DNA from: Bacillus pumilus
Lineage (GTDB): Bacteria > Bacillota > Bacilli > Bacillales > Bacillaceae
Direction of reading: 5' to 3'
Assembly (NCBI RefSeq): GCF_009937765.1
Contig: NZ_CP047089.1
Location: 680,272 to 744,271 of the forward strand
DNA length: 64,000 nucleotides
Under the pieces are notes generated by a model. That model saw only the letters and a list, made by a program, of their open reading frames with translations. It made no database searches and was not told the origin of the DNA. Of this stretch, positions 28,858-38,148 are shown in pieces; within the stretch, counting starts at the first letter, position 1, and each line of letters begins with the position of its first letter. Both the position numbers and the translations under genes were made by a program.

Positions 28858-28896
28858 AAAAAGCCTGACTCTGTACGTAACAGATGTCAGGCTTTT
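28858..28896. terminator. Bidirectional terminator between yusU and yusV
   Basis: AAAAGCCTGAC and GTCAGGCTTTT form a long stem with A and T runs on both sides. It closes yusV on the minus strand. Confidence 0.8.
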
Positions 28897-28905
28897 GACA
28901 TACGA

Positions 28906-29736
28906 TTATCTTGCAGCGAGAAATGTCTCCGCTTGCGCTTGCTGCACAATACAGCGTCCTCTGCCATGCGGAATACATAATGGCGTTCCGAATAAAGGAT
29001 CTGTTGTCACTTGGCAGTTCATATCAAAGACATTTTTCACAAGATCACAATTAATGACCGTTTCTGGTCTTCCTTCTGCATAAATCGTCTTGTCTTTAAT
29101 CGCTACAAGGTGATGAGCATATCTACATGCGAGATTCAGGTCATGAAGGACCATGACAATCGTGCGCTGCTCTTTTTCATTTAAGTCAAACAGAAGGTCA
29201 AGAATTTCAATTTGATGCGTCATGTCTAAATACGTCGTCGGCTCATCTAACAAGATGATATCCGTCTCCTGCGCTAACGTCATCGCAATCCATGCACGCT
29301 GTCTTTGTCCACCTGATAATGAATCGACCGTTCGATCAGCAAGGTCTTCCATCTTCGTTGACTTCAAAGCACGATTCACTGCTTCCTCGTCTTGCTTTGA
29401 CCACTGCTTCAGCCAATTTTGATAAGGATATCTGCCTTGCTTCACTAGCTGATGCACGGTTAATCCTTCTGGCGCTTCTGGTCCTTGCGGAAGAATAGCA
29501 AGCTGTTTCGCTACTTCCTTTGTTGGTAATTTTGCAATGGAATGACCTTCAAGCAGGACAGAACCACCCATTGGCTTCATGAGACGGGCCAAAGAGCGAA
29601 GTAGCGTGGATTTACCGCATCCATTGCTGCCAATAAATACTGTGATTTCACCCTTAGGGATCGATACATTTAGTTCATCTATGATCATTGTTTCTCCGTA
29701 GCCTAAGCTTAAACCTTCAGTAGAAATGGCACTCAT
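28906..29736 (-). CDS. yusV: YusV, Fe-siderophore ABC transporter ATPase
   Basis: An ATPase of about 276 residues in the FecE/FhuC class. Walker A is GSNGCGKST, the signature is LSGGQRQR, and Walker B is IILLDEPT. In B. subtilis YusV is the shared ATPase for bacillibactin and other siderophore permeases that lack their own. The ATG at 29734-29736 is preferred. A TTG three codons upstream sits too close (three bases) to the GGAG site, while the ATG is 12 bases away, so neither spacing is ideal. Two overlapping Fur boxes precede it. Confidence 0.88.
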   Translation of the reverse strand: MSAISTEGLSLGYGETMIIDELNVSIPKGEITVFIGSNGCGKSTLLRSLARLMKPMGGSVLLEGHSIAKLPTKEVAKQLAILPQGPEAPEGLTVHQLVKQGRYPYQNWLKQWSKQDEEAVNRALKSTKMEDLADRTVDSLSGGQRQRAWIAMTLAQETDIILLDEPTTYLDMTHQIEILDLLFDLNEKEQRTIVMVLHDLNLACRYAHHLVAIKDKTIYAEGRPETVINCDLVKNVFDMNCQVTTDPLFGTPLCIPHGRGRCIVQQAQAETFLAAR

Positions 29737-29839
29737 TCCGCTCAAACGCTCCTTTTCTCATGCAAATTTTTTGTATGAAATATCGTCTATTTATAGACGC
29801 AAAAGATCACTTATCTCCATTTAGTGTATCAGATTTAAG

Positions 29840-29860
29840 TGATTTTGAAAATCATTTTCA
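29840..29860. promoter_or_regulatory. Two overlapping 7-1-7 Fur boxes upstream of yusV
   Basis: TGATTTTGAAAATCA (29840-29854) and TGAAAATCATTTTCA (29846-29860) are each perfect palindromes of the Fur 7-1-7 form and overlap by nine bases. That is the arrangement known for strong Fur operators. They lie about 105-125 bases upstream of yusV and near the 3' end of yusW. Confidence 0.88.
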
Positions 29861-29884
29861 ATTAAAAAATGAGAAAGTTCCGTT

Positions 29885-30334
29885 TCACTTCTTCTTTTGG
29901 AATGTACGTTTGGTCCCATCTTCCAGCTTCATATCGACTTGAATTCGCTGATAATCGTCATCTAAATTAAAAGCAGCTAATAGCTCATTTACATACGTTT
30001 CATTGATCTTCGCACTAGGAACAGACATATCATTTAGCTTCATCTTCATCTCGCGTAATGCTTCTTCACCTTCATAGCGGACACCGTTCATATGATCACG
30101 AATCAGTGCTTCTTCTTTGCCTTTTACCTGACGATAGGTGGCTTCGTATAATTCGCTTTTCTGCCCGTATTGAACATGCAGGTGGAGATGCTCAAATGGA
30201 AGTTCCTTCATTTGAACCGCTGAGAGACTCTCTGCTTCTGCTTCCTTTGTTTGCTGGAGCGGCTCGATCGATTGACAGCCAGACAGCATAAAAAGCAGCA
30301 CTCCTATTTGTCCCGCCTTCTTCCAACACATCAT
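29885..30334 (-). CDS. yusW: YusW, lipoprotein
   Basis: A 149-residue lipoprotein. The signal peptide ends in the lipobox LSGC (LLFMLSGCQS), and the mature part is mostly polar (EALIRDHMNGVRYEGEEAL). The start MMCWKKAG at 30334 is preceded by AGGAGG; a longer frame from 30358 has no such site. Its position between yusV and yusZ matches B. subtilis yusW. Function unknown. Confidence 0.75.
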   Translation of the reverse strand: MMCWKKAGQIGVLLFMLSGCQSIEPLQQTKEAEAESLSAVQMKELPFEHLHLHVQYGQKSELYEATYRQVKGKEEALIRDHMNGVRYEGEEALREMKMKLNDMSVPSAKINETYVNELLAAFNLDDDYQRIQVDMKLEDGTKRTFQKKK

Positions 30335-30442
30335 GTGCTTCCTCCTATTTCTTATCATCGCTTTTTATTCTTCTCCATCCTTCTTTTCGTTATTCAATAA
30401 AAGATCAGGCTATGGTAAATTGAAACAAAAAGGAGGTACGAG

Positions 30443-31288
30443 ATGATGAAAAGGACAGCCATTGTAACTGGTGCCAATAGCGGCTTTGGCAAGCTCATCA
30501 CGATAGGCCTCGCCAAACAAGGCTATACAGTGATTGCAGGTGTCAGGCAGGAAGCCAATGCGAAAAAGCTTGCCGAAGAAATCGAGCAAGCCTCTTTATC
30601 TGAAGCAATACATATTGCAGCATTAGATGTGACCGACACGCAGTCGATTCAAGTATTTCAGAAAAAGCTACATACTTACGCCCCCATTACCTTGCTTGTC
30701 AACAATGCCGGAACAGCCTATGCCGGTTTTGCTGAAGAGGTTCCTGTTGATACGTTCCGCCAGCAATTTAATGTCAATGTTTTCGGAGTCATGGAAGTGA
30801 CACAAGCCGTCCTTCCGTTTATGACAAATGGTGCAAAGATATTCAATATGAGCAGCATCAGCGGATTAATGGGAATGCCCGCACTTTCTCCTTATGTATC
30901 CTCCAAGTTTGCTTTAGAGGGCTACACAGAGAGCTTACGCATTGAACTTGCCTCGTTCGGTATACAGGCAGCCTTGATCGAACCAGGCTCTTTCCAAACG
31001 AATATTTGGAACACGTCTATGAACGAGCACATGTTACAACCAGAAGAAGGCTCAAAATACATACACCTCTATCAAAAGATGATGGCTCATATCAATGCTC
31101 AAAAATCAAACTACGGGGACCCGCGTGAAGTCGCAGAGCTTGTGATTCGATTAGCCGAGAAGAAGCGGCTGAAAAAGCTGAGATATCCAATTGGGAAAGG
31201 AGTGCGACTTTCATTTACCGCAAAGCAGCTCTTACCTTGGAGCATGTGGGAAAAAATCATATTACGTACACTCTCTTCAAAAAAATAA
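30443..31288 (+). CDS. yusZ: YusZ, short-chain dehydrogenase/reductase
   Basis: A 281-residue classical SDR. The cofactor site is TGANSGFGK at the N terminus, NNAGTAYAG follows, the catalytic Ser-Tyr-Lys are in MSSISG and SPYVSSKFALEGY, and the C-terminal part is longer than average. An AGGAGGT site lies seven bases before the tandem ATGs. The substrate is unknown. Its place before htrB is the conserved order. Confidence 0.88.
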   Translation: MMKRTAIVTGANSGFGKLITIGLAKQGYTVIAGVRQEANAKKLAEEIEQASLSEAIHIAALDVTDTQSIQVFQKKLHTYAPITLLVNNAGTAYAGFAEEVPVDTFRQQFNVNVFGVMEVTQAVLPFMTNGAKIFNMSSISGLMGMPALSPYVSSKFALEGYTESLRIELASFGIQAALIEPGSFQTNIWNTSMNEHMLQPEEGSKYIHLYQKMMAHINAQKSNYGDPREVAELVIRLAEKKRLKKLRYPIGKGVRLSFTAKQLLPWSMWEKIILRTLSSKK

Positions 31289-31293
31289 GCATA

Positions 31294-31330
31294 AAAAAAC
31301 AGGTAGACCTTTAACGTCCACCTGTTTTTT
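31294..31330. terminator. Bidirectional terminator between yusZ and htrB
   Basis: AAAACAGGT and ACCTGTTTT plus an inner pairing form a stem with A and T runs on both sides. It serves both convergent genes. Confidence 0.85.
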
Positions 31331-31334
31331 TCAT

Positions 31335-32705
31335 TTATTCAGTTTCAGACTGTCCAAGAGTAATATCTAAGTTCTTGTTTTTCCCTTCACGAATAACAGT
31401 CATTGTTGTTTTATCGCCAACTTTTGTTTCTTTGTACAAAATTTCTTTTAGCTGAGAGCTGTTCGCCACGTTTTTCCCTTTAAACTTGATGATGACATCT
31501 CCAGACTTCAAGCCTGCTTTTTGTGCAGGTGATCCTTTTGATACATCCTTTACGTAAATCCCTTTGCCGATTTGTTTATCAAATAGGCCAAGCGTATTTT
31601 CTTGATACGTTTCAGGCACTTGCTCAAGGTCAATCATTTGTACGCCAAGGTAAGGACGTTCAACCTTTCCGTTTTTCAACAGCTCATCTACAATCGGTTT
31701 GACATCGTTACTTGGAATCGCAAAGCCGAGTGATTCCACACCGCTTTCGCTAATTTTCAAGCTGTTGATACCGATGACTTGACCATCTGTATTGATAAGC
31801 GGTCCACCGCTGTTTCCTGGATTGATCGCTGCATCTGTTTGCAGTACATTCATTTCCACCGTACCAGATGACGTGTTCGCTTCAACTGTACGATCAAGAC
31901 CACTGATAATTCCTTCTGTCACAGTACCAGAGAATTGGGCACCAAGCGGGTTCCCAATTGCGATTACTTTGTCTCCAGCACGGAGCTTAGAAGAATCACC
32001 AAAGCTCGCCACTTTATCAATGCCATCTGCATTGATTTCTACAACAGCTAAATCTGTCATCACGTCACTGCCGACAAGCTTCGCATCTTTTGTTTTTCCG
32101 TCATACAGTGTGACCTTCAGTTTATTGGCACCCTCGACTACGTGGTTATTTGTAATAATGTATGCTTTTTTGCCATCTTTTTTAAAGATGACACCAGAAC
32201 CCGTTCCAGCTTCTGCTTCTGTAGAATCGCCGCTAAGGCCAAACGAATTTTGAGTAGTTTGATAGTTTGAGACACCCACAATGGTTGGCTCTAAATCTTC
32301 TACCATATCAGAGACATTCGTGGCATTGGTGATTTGTTTTGTTGAGAAATTCTCAGAGGTCGCCGGTTCACTTGACGCTGTTTGCGTTTGATTATTTGCG
32401 GCAGTGTCCTGTGACTGCGGCAAAAGCGGTGTAATGCCAAGCACAAGGCCTCCGCCAATAATTCCTCCAAGGATCGGACTGAGCCATGCTGCTTTCCGCT
32501 TTTTCTCCTTTTTCGACGCACGGTCATCTCCCATTTGAGGAGAATGGTTTGTCACACTCTCCTGAGTGGCAGAAGCTTCGTTTTCATGAGGTTGAAAAAC
32601 GAGTTCCTTTTCTTTTTCAGGTTCGTCTATTTGTTTCTCATTCTCTTGATGTACATCTTCTTGTTGATTCAACTTCTTCTCTTCATCTTCTCTTCGAAAA
32701 TCCAT
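31335..32705 (-). CDS. htrB: HtrB, membrane-anchored DegP-type serine protease
   Basis: A 456-residue protease of the HtrA/DegP family that handles misfolded secreted proteins at the outer membrane face. The acidic cytoplasmic N terminus (about 1-75) is followed by one membrane anchor (AAWLSPILGGIIGGGLVLGI). The catalytic triad is His in ITNNHVVEG, Asp in TDLAVVEI and Ser in PGNSGGPLIN. One PDZ domain follows (about 350-450), including GLKSGDVIIKFKGKNV. It lies divergent from cssRS, whose response regulator is known to induce it. The usual mrgA gene between yusZ and htrB is absent. Confidence 0.93.
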   Translation of the reverse strand: MDFRREDEEKKLNQQEDVHQENEKQIDEPEKEKELVFQPHENEASATQESVTNHSPQMGDDRASKKEKKRKAAWLSPILGGIIGGGLVLGITPLLPQSQDTAANNQTQTASSEPATSENFSTKQITNATNVSDMVEDLEPTIVGVSNYQTTQNSFGLSGDSTEAEAGTGSGVIFKKDGKKAYIITNNHVVEGANKLKVTLYDGKTKDAKLVGSDVMTDLAVVEINADGIDKVASFGDSSKLRAGDKVIAIGNPLGAQFSGTVTEGIISGLDRTVEANTSSGTVEMNVLQTDAAINPGNSGGPLINTDGQVIGINSLKISESGVESLGFAIPSNDVKPIVDELLKNGKVERPYLGVQMIDLEQVPETYQENTLGLFDKQIGKGIYVKDVSKGSPAQKAGLKSGDVIIKFKGKNVANSSQLKEILYKETKVGDKTTMTVIREGKNKNLDITLGQSETE

Positions 32706-33041
32706 CGCTTACACTCCTTTACATCATGTTCATGACTTGCTTGATTCATATGTGTAGATAGGACTCATGTCCTCTTAATGGCAATATCATTGAAGATACT
32801 ACATGACAATATGTCAAATTATATAATACTTATTCATAGAAAAAAAGCAAGGTGCGCACATTCGTGAAAAGCACCTATTGAACTGCCTTTTGTCTATGCC
32901 CTTTTTTCCCTTGAGCTTATCATAAACAAACATTATGGGATAATGATGAGAAGAATATGTGAAATTGTGAAAAAAGCGTGTGATTGTTGACATGCCGCCT
33001 TTGTATCCCGTTATAATGACGTTGAGAGGATGTGGAAGACT
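32706..33041. promoter_or_regulatory. Divergent htrB / cssR promoter region
   Basis: Toward cssR, TTGACA at 32987-32992 and TATAAT at 33012-33017 are 19 bases apart. A direct repeat of GTGAAA (32959-32964 and 32967-32972) lies just upstream and could be part of a CssR site. Toward htrB, a TTGTCA / TATTGC pair on the minus strand is possible. A hairpin (AGGTGC / GCACCT, about 32851-32876) lies between. Assignments are by eye. Confidence 0.5.
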
Positions 33042-33719
33042 TTGTCGTACACCATTTATTTAGTGGAAGATGAACAAAACTTAAACGAACTTTTAACCAA
33101 ATATTTAGAAAGTGAAAATTGGAATGTTTCCTCTTTTTTAACCGGAGAAACGGCACGCGAAGCAATGAACAAGCCGCCGCATCTATGGATTTTAGATATC
33201 ATGCTGCCTGATACTGATGGCTACACACTCATTAAAGAAATTAAAGCCGCATCACCTGACGTACCGGTCATTTTCATTTCAGCACGCGATGCAGATATCG
33301 ATCGTGTCCTTGGGTTAGAGCTGGGAAGCAGTGATTATATTGCGAAGCCATTTCTTCCACGCGAGCTGATCATTCGGGTGCAAAAGCTGCTTGAGCTTGT
33401 ATACAAAAACAGCGATACACCGCAGCAGCAAAGTGTCACACCCGTCTCCTCCTATGTCATTCATGAGGATGTAAGAGAGGTGTATGAAGGAGATCAGCTC
33501 ATTAATTTAACTTCTAAGGAATTTGACTTGCTGCTTTTATTTACACACCACCAAGGACATGCTTTTTCTCGTGAAGATATTCTCGTCAAAATTTGGGGAC
33601 ACGATTACTTCGGGACAGATCGTGTGGTGGATGACCTTGTCAGACGATTGCGCAAAAAAATGCCCGACTTAAAGGTCGAGACCATCTATGGATTTGGCTA
33701 TAGGATGCTAAAAGGATGA
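33042..33719 (+). CDS. cssR: CssR, secretion-stress response regulator
   Basis: A 225-residue OmpR-type regulator. The receiver has YLVEDEQNLNELL, the phosphoacceptor Asp in LWILDIMLPDTDGY and the Lys in YIAKPFLPREL. The C-terminal winged helix includes NLTSKEFDLLLLFTHHQGHA and VRRLRKKMPDLKVETIYGFGYRML. The start is taken as the TTG at 33042, giving MSYTIYLVEDE and 225 residues, the size and start I recall for B. subtilis CssR. An ATG at 33030 adds four residues. It senses, through CssS, misfolded secreted proteins and activates htrA/htrB. Confidence 0.9.
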   Translation: MSYTIYLVEDEQNLNELLTKYLESENWNVSSFLTGETAREAMNKPPHLWILDIMLPDTDGYTLIKEIKAASPDVPVIFISARDADIDRVLGLELGSSDYIAKPFLPRELIIRVQKLLELVYKNSDTPQQQSVTPVSSYVIHEDVREVYEGDQLINLTSKEFDLLLLFTHHQGHAFSREDILVKIWGHDYFGTDRVVDDLVRRLRKKMPDLKVETIYGFGYRMLKG

Positions 33720-35047
33720 AGAACAAACCACTCGCTTTTCAAATTTGGATCGTCATCTCTGGTATTTTGCTCACCATCTCGATTGTCCTGATCATCTTAT
33801 TTTCGAATACATTACGAAACTTTTTCACGAATGAAATTTATAAAAATATCGAAAACGAACAACAGGTGCTCACAGAATATCCATTGAACCGAGACGGCTC
33901 GCCAAAGTCGACACCGGAAAACCGATCGGTGCAGCACATTCTGATTCCGTCAGATGAATTAAACCAAATGGCGCAATTTTTTCCGCACGCTTTTATTGAG
34001 AAAATCCAATCCTTTGTGAAAAAACAAAAAAGCGCAACGAAACGCTATTCTGAAGAGGTGAACGGCCAGCACATCTTTTTTGTCATCAAAAAAGTATCAA
34101 CAGGCAATACACAATATATTCTGTTGTCTTATGCGCCAGATTCTTATCGAGACGACCTGTCTTTTACACTGTTTAAACAGCTGATCTTTATCTTGAGCAC
34201 CGTTATTTTATTAAGCTGGATTCCATCGATTTGGCTTGCCCGCTATTTATCCCGTCCAATCGTTGCGTTTGAAAAGCACGTGAAGCGGATTGCACAAGAG
34301 GACTGGGACGATCCTGTCATCGTTGACCGGCAAGATGAAATCGGAAAGCTTGGTCATACCATTGAAGAAATGAGACAAAAACTCATTCAAAAGGATGAAA
34401 CAGAACGGACTCTTTTGCAAAATATCTCACATGACTTAAAGACACCTGTCATGGTCATCCGCGGCTATACGCAGTCGATTAAAGATGGTATTTTTCCTAA
34501 GGGAGATCTTGAACAAACGGTGGAAGTCATTGAAGGTGAAGCGGAAAAGCTTGAGAAGAAAATCAAGGATTTGCTGTACTTAACAAAGCTTGATTATTTA
34601 TCAAATCAACACCCTGCACATGCTTCCTTCCTGCTCAGTAATACGATGCTGGAAGTGGTCGACCGAATACGTTGGTCGAAAAATGAATTGCAGTGGAACG
34701 TGGACTTAGATGATGAGGCTGCTCTTGAAGGCGATCCAGAACAATGGAGCAAACTATTTGAGAATGTACTAGAAAATCAACTTCGCTACGCAAAAAGTAA
34801 AATTGACATTCAAATGAAACAGGAAGAGGATCAAATACGCATTGTCATTCGTAATGACGGTCCTCCAATTGAAGAACATATGCTATCCAACCTATATGAA
34901 CCTTTTAGTAAGGGAAAAAAGGGTGAATTCGGTATCGGATTAAGCATTGTCAAAAAAATTCTCTCCATGCATCAAGCGTCTATATCTATTGAAAATGATG
35001 ATCTAGGTGTATGTTATACGATCACGGTTCCAAAGAAGAGACTGTAG
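33716..35047 (+). CDS. cssS: CssS, secretion-stress sensor kinase
   Basis: A 443-residue histidine kinase. There are two membrane helices (about 8-28 and 165-185) around an extracellular sensor of about 135 residues. A HAMP region follows, then the phosphoacceptor histidine in NISHDLKTPVMVIRGY, the N box in VLENQLRYAKS and the G box in GEFGIGLSIVKK. It overlaps cssR by four bases (ATGA), so the pair is co-translated. The terminator that follows overlaps its end. Confidence 0.93.
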   Translation: MKNKPLAFQIWIVISGILLTISIVLIILFSNTLRNFFTNEIYKNIENEQQVLTEYPLNRDGSPKSTPENRSVQHILIPSDELNQMAQFFPHAFIEKIQSFVKKQKSATKRYSEEVNGQHIFFVIKKVSTGNTQYILLSYAPDSYRDDLSFTLFKQLIFILSTVILLSWIPSIWLARYLSRPIVAFEKHVKRIAQEDWDDPVIVDRQDEIGKLGHTIEEMRQKLIQKDETERTLLQNISHDLKTPVMVIRGYTQSIKDGIFPKGDLEQTVEVIEGEAEKLEKKIKDLLYLTKLDYLSNQHPAHASFLLSNTMLEVVDRIRWSKNELQWNVDLDDEAALEGDPEQWSKLFENVLENQLRYAKSKIDIQMKQEEDQIRIVIRNDGPPIEEHMLSNLYEPFSKGKKGEFGIGLSIVKKILSMHQASISIENDDLGVCYTITVPKKRL

Positions 35048-35068
35048 GTTTTTGACCGCAGTCTTTTT
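35038..35068 (+). terminator. Terminator of cssRS
   Basis: AGACTG and CAGTCT form a short stem over the cssS stop codon, followed by a T run. Confidence 0.6.
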
Positions 35069-35232
35069 TAGATGAATGAATACCCATTGAAATCACGGTA
35101 TGTGGCTTTGATTTTCTTGCCAGCTTGATACATCCATTTCTTTTCAATGGTTGTCTCTTTCGGCATTTTGACTTTTTCTACTTGAATTCCTTTTGCTTTC
35201 AAGCGTCTCATCATATCATCGATTTCTCTCAT
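35068..35232 (-). CDS. 54-residue basic protein of unknown function
   Basis: A minus-strand frame from ATG at 35230-35232 gives MREIDDMMRRLKAKGIQVEK, a lysine-rich middle and the end YRDFNGYSFI. AAAGGATGATG lies seven bases upstream as a ribosome site. Codon use is like that of normal genes, and the frame fits the gap between cssS and yuxN. No family is recognised. Confidence 0.6.
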   Translation of the reverse strand: MREIDDMMRRLKAKGIQVEKVKMPKETTIEKKWMYQAGKKIKATYRDFNGYSFI

Positions 35233-35424
35233 GGAACATCATCCTTTCACATATTTTGACCAGTTGGTCACCTTACTTTATAATATAAAGAATTACACTG
35301 TAAAAAACAAGTTACAATCTGATTAATTTTTGAAAACTTTCGTCGTTTATGACCGATAAGTCACATCTCTTTGCGCACGTTTCCTAAGACATTTGTCTCT
35401 CGGTAAGAAAGGATGACATTCATA

Positions 35425-36303
35425 TTGAAAAAGAAAGAGAAAATGATCATTGAGGCCGGCATGAAATTGTTTGCCAGCAAAGGCTACAATACAACGTCTG
35501 TTCAGGAAATTGCGGATGAATGCCACATGTCAAAGGGTGCTTTTTATCTTTATTTTAAATCAAAGGAAGCACTGCTCATTTCAATCTTGCATTACTATTA
35601 TGATAAGGTATTTACCCGGATTCATGAGGTTCAAACAGAGGGCGGCACACCAAAGGAAGCCTACCGTAAACAGCTCACTGTCTACTACGATAATATTTTG
35701 CAGCAAAAGGATTTTATTAAAATGCAGCTAAGCGATCGAGCACTGCCAATGAATGAAGAAACGCAGCAGCTCGCAAAACAAATCCGGCTTGCCACCGTTC
35801 AGCTTCACATTGATAACATTAAACAGGTATATGGAGATGTAGCGATTCCTTATATCGCTGATCTTTGTTTGACAATTGAGGGCATGAGCCACGTTTATTT
35901 CGAGCTTGCGATTTTATATGATTTTCAGCTAGAGGCTGAGGAGCTTGCCGCAACGATGATTCACCGTATCGATGATTTGATGGGCGGTATGATGGAGCGA
36001 GATGATCTTCCGCTTATCTCTGTAGATCAAGCGAGCAATTGGTTTGGTCCTATATATGAAAGGTCATTCGACCCGCTGACAGAATCTCTTCTAAAAGAAT
36101 TAAGAGAGCAGGCTGAAGCACACTATGCAGTGAAAGACGAGCCTGATTTATTTGAAGCACTCGGCATTTTAGAAAATGAATTAAACAAACAGAAACCTAG
36201 ACAAGTCATCGTGAAAGGCATGCTGTATCAATTAAAATTATACACACCTCTTCAGACCCACTCTGAATCACTTTTGCGTATTTTGAAAGAGGATCATTTG
36301 TAA
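35425..36303 (+). CDS. yuxN: YuxN, TetR-family regulator
   Basis: A 292-residue regulator with a TetR-type N-terminal helix-turn-helix (AGMKLFASKGYNTTSVQEIA then MSKGAFYLYFKSKEALL) and a long ligand domain; at about 290 residues it is longer than the family average. The TTG at 35425 is favoured over the ATG at 35413 because the AAAGGATGA site is eight bases from the former and overlaps the latter. Its position between cssS and citG matches B. subtilis yuxN. The target genes and ligand are unknown. Confidence 0.82.
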   Translation: MKKKEKMIIEAGMKLFASKGYNTTSVQEIADECHMSKGAFYLYFKSKEALLISILHYYYDKVFTRIHEVQTEGGTPKEAYRKQLTVYYDNILQQKDFIKMQLSDRALPMNEETQQLAKQIRLATVQLHIDNIKQVYGDVAIPYIADLCLTIEGMSHVYFELAILYDFQLEAEELAATMIHRIDDLMGGMMERDDLPLISVDQASNWFGPIYERSFDPLTESLLKELREQAEAHYAVKDEPDLFEALGILENELNKQKPRQVIVKGMLYQLKLYTPLQTHSESLLRILKEDHL

Positions 36304-36333
36304 AACCCAAGGCATTCCTTGGGTTTTATTTTT
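36302..36333 (+). terminator. Terminator of yuxN
   Basis: AAAACCCAAGG and CCTTGGGTTTT form an 11-bp stem with a four-base loop and a T-rich tail. Confidence 0.85.
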
Positions 36334-36354
36334 GTTCACATCACATTCAATGGA

Positions 36355-36382
36355 AAAACCAGGGGCAAACGCCCCTGGTTTC
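36355..36382 (-). terminator. Terminator of citG
   Basis: AACCAGGGGC and GCCCCTGGTT form a perfect 10-bp stem with an AAAC loop three bases from the citG stop, with T on the minus-strand side. Confidence 0.85.
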
Positions 36383-37777
36383 TTATTTTGCTTTCGGTGT
36401 CACCATTTCTTCTGGTTTCACAAACTCTTCAAACTGCTCTTCTGTTAACAGCTCTAATTGAAGTGCTGCTTCTTTTAACGTTAAACCTTCTTTATGAGCA
36501 AGTTTTGCAATTTTCGCTGCATTTTCATATCCGATGTGCGGGTTAAGTGCCGTCACAAGCATCAATGAATTGTTCAAGTTTTTCTCAATTGTTTCTAGGT
36601 TTGGTTCGATTCCAACTGCACACTTGTCATGGAATGAATTCATACCGTCAGCAAGTAATTCAACTGATTGTAAGAAGTTATAGATGATGACCGGCTTAAA
36701 TACGTTCAGCTCAAAGTTTCCTTGGCTGGCAGCAAAACCGATCGTTGCATCATTCCCCATAATTTGTGCTGCAATCATTGTTAAAGCTTCACTTTGAGTT
36801 GGGTTGACTTTACCCGGCATAATAGAGCTTCCTGGCTCATTTTCAGGAATGATCAATTCGCCAATACCGCAGCGAGGACCACTTGCTAGCCATCTCACAT
36901 CGTTGGCAATTTTCATTAAATCAGCTGCAAGTGCTTTTAGGGCACCGTGTGCATACGTAATTTCATCATGGCTTGTTAGCGCATGGAATTTGTTTGGTGA
37001 AGAATTGAAATTTTGACCTGTCAGCTTGCTGATTTCCTCAGCAACATATTGACCAAACTCAGGATGGGCGTTAATTCCTGTACCAACAGCTGTTCCGCCA
37101 ATCGCAAGCTCTCTCATTTTTTCAGTTGATTCTAGAATCATTTCTTTTGAACGGTCCAGCATGTACACCCAGCCGCTAATTTCTTGTCCTACTGTCAGTG
37201 GTGTTGCGTCTTGCAAATGCGTACGACCGATTTTCACAATCTCTTGATAGGCTTTTGCTTTCTCATCAAGAGTGGCTCTTAATTGATCAATCGCAGGTAA
37301 TAACTTTTTGTACACAGCTAAAACAGCTGCCACGTGCATAGCAGTTGGGAATGTGTCGTTTGAGCTTTGGCTGCGGTTGACGTCATCATTCGGGTGAATA
37401 CTGAACTCACTATTTTTATCTTTCAAGTAAGCAGTTGCTCTATTTGCAACGACTTCGTTCATGTTCATGTTACTTTGTGTTCCACTACCTGTCTGCCATA
37501 CAACAAGCGGGAAATGCTCGTCATACTTTCCGCTGATGATGTCGTCACATACAGTAGCAATTGCTTCTGCTTTTTCGCTCTCAAGGTTGCCAAGACGTTC
37601 GTTGGCAATCGCTGTGCTACGTTTCAAAATTGCAAACGCATTCACAACTTCCTTTGGCATTTTCTCAGAACCGATTTTGAAATTTTCTTTGCTTCGTTGT
37701 GTTTGTGCACCCCAGAACTTGTCCTTTGGCACCTTGATTTCGCCCATTGTATCTTTTTCGATTCTAAATTCTGTCAT
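36383..37777 (-). CDS. citG: CitG, class II fumarase
   Basis: A 464-residue fumarate hydratase of the TCA cycle, interconverting fumarate and malate. The family signature [13 protein letters not shown] is present, as are [13 protein letters not shown] and the active-site [19 protein letters not shown]. The ATG at 37775-37777 (MTEFRIEKD) follows GGAGGG; the upstream ATG in the same frame lacks a site. It sits between yuxN and the gerA operon as in B. subtilis. Confidence 0.95.
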   Translation of the reverse strand: MTEFRIEKDTMGEIKVPKDKFWGAQTQRSKENFKIGSEKMPKEVVNAFAILKRSTAIANERLGNLESEKAEAIATVCDDIISGKYDEHFPLVVWQTGSGTQSNMNMNEVVANRATAYLKDKNSEFSIHPNDDVNRSQSSNDTFPTAMHVAAVLAVYKKLLPAIDQLRATLDEKAKAYQEIVKIGRTHLQDATPLTVGQEISGWVYMLDRSKEMILESTEKMRELAIGGTAVGTGINAHPEFGQYVAEEISKLTGQNFNSSPNKFHALTSHDEITYAHGALKALAADLMKIANDVRWLASGPRCGIGELIIPENEPGSSIMPGKVNPTQSEALTMIAAQIMGNDATIGFAASQGNFELNVFKPVIIYNFLQSVELLADGMNSFHDKCAVGIEPNLETIEKNLNNSLMLVTALNPHIGYENAAKIAKLAHKEGLTLKEAALQLELLTEEQFEEFVKPEEMVTPKAK

Positions 37778-37866
37778 TATGTATCCCTCCATAACTTCTA
37801 TACACTCAACTCTATTCTATACAAAAAACCAAAATCCTTTAAGCGTTTTCAATTAAAATTTTATCT

Positions 37867-38034
37867 TTATTTTAATTTTAGTTCAATATAAACGCGGACA
37901 TCTTTCGAATATTTGTATTTTGGGTTCGTTTTTCCGTAATCTTTTGATGTATATGTCACTTCATAATGCTTGTCAAACGACTGTAGAATACGGTCAATCT
38001 CCTCTTTTGTTCCTGCTAAACGAATTTGTGCCAT
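37867..38034 (-). CDS. yvzF: YvzF, DUF3970 protein
   Basis: A 55-residue protein, MAQIRLAGTKEEIDRILQSF followed by a Lys/Tyr-rich strand and VRVYIELKLK. A GGAGG ribosome site lies six bases upstream of the ATG. It resembles the DUF3970 protein YvzF that lies next to the gerA operon in Bacillus. The function is not known. Confidence 0.7.
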   Translation of the reverse strand: MAQIRLAGTKEEIDRILQSFDKHYEVTYTSKDYGKTNPKYKYSKDVRVYIELKLK

Positions 38035-38086
38035 CTTGTTTCCTCCAAAACCCTCATTCTTTCTTTTACCACAAAATAATGTAACA

Positions 38087-38115
38087 CAGAATATTGTTTT
38101 TTCAAGCAGGTAATG
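38087..38115 (+). promoter_or_regulatory. Possible SigG promoter upstream of gerAA
   Basis: AGAATA and, about 18 bases on, AATGCTA partly match the forespore SigG consensus (TGAATA and CATACTA). GerA receptor genes are known to be SigG-dependent. The match is incomplete. Confidence 0.35.
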
Positions 38116-38148
38116 CTAAAAAAAAGTTATTTGAGGCGGGTGATCCTT

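Noticed and set aside
31792-32253. 153-codon plus-strand frame
   Set aside because: It lies antisense to htrB; the coding pattern follows htrB codon positions.
37367-37891. 174-codon plus-strand frame
   Set aside because: It lies antisense to citG and runs into yvzF; low-complexity, Cys/Phe-rich and without a ribosome site.
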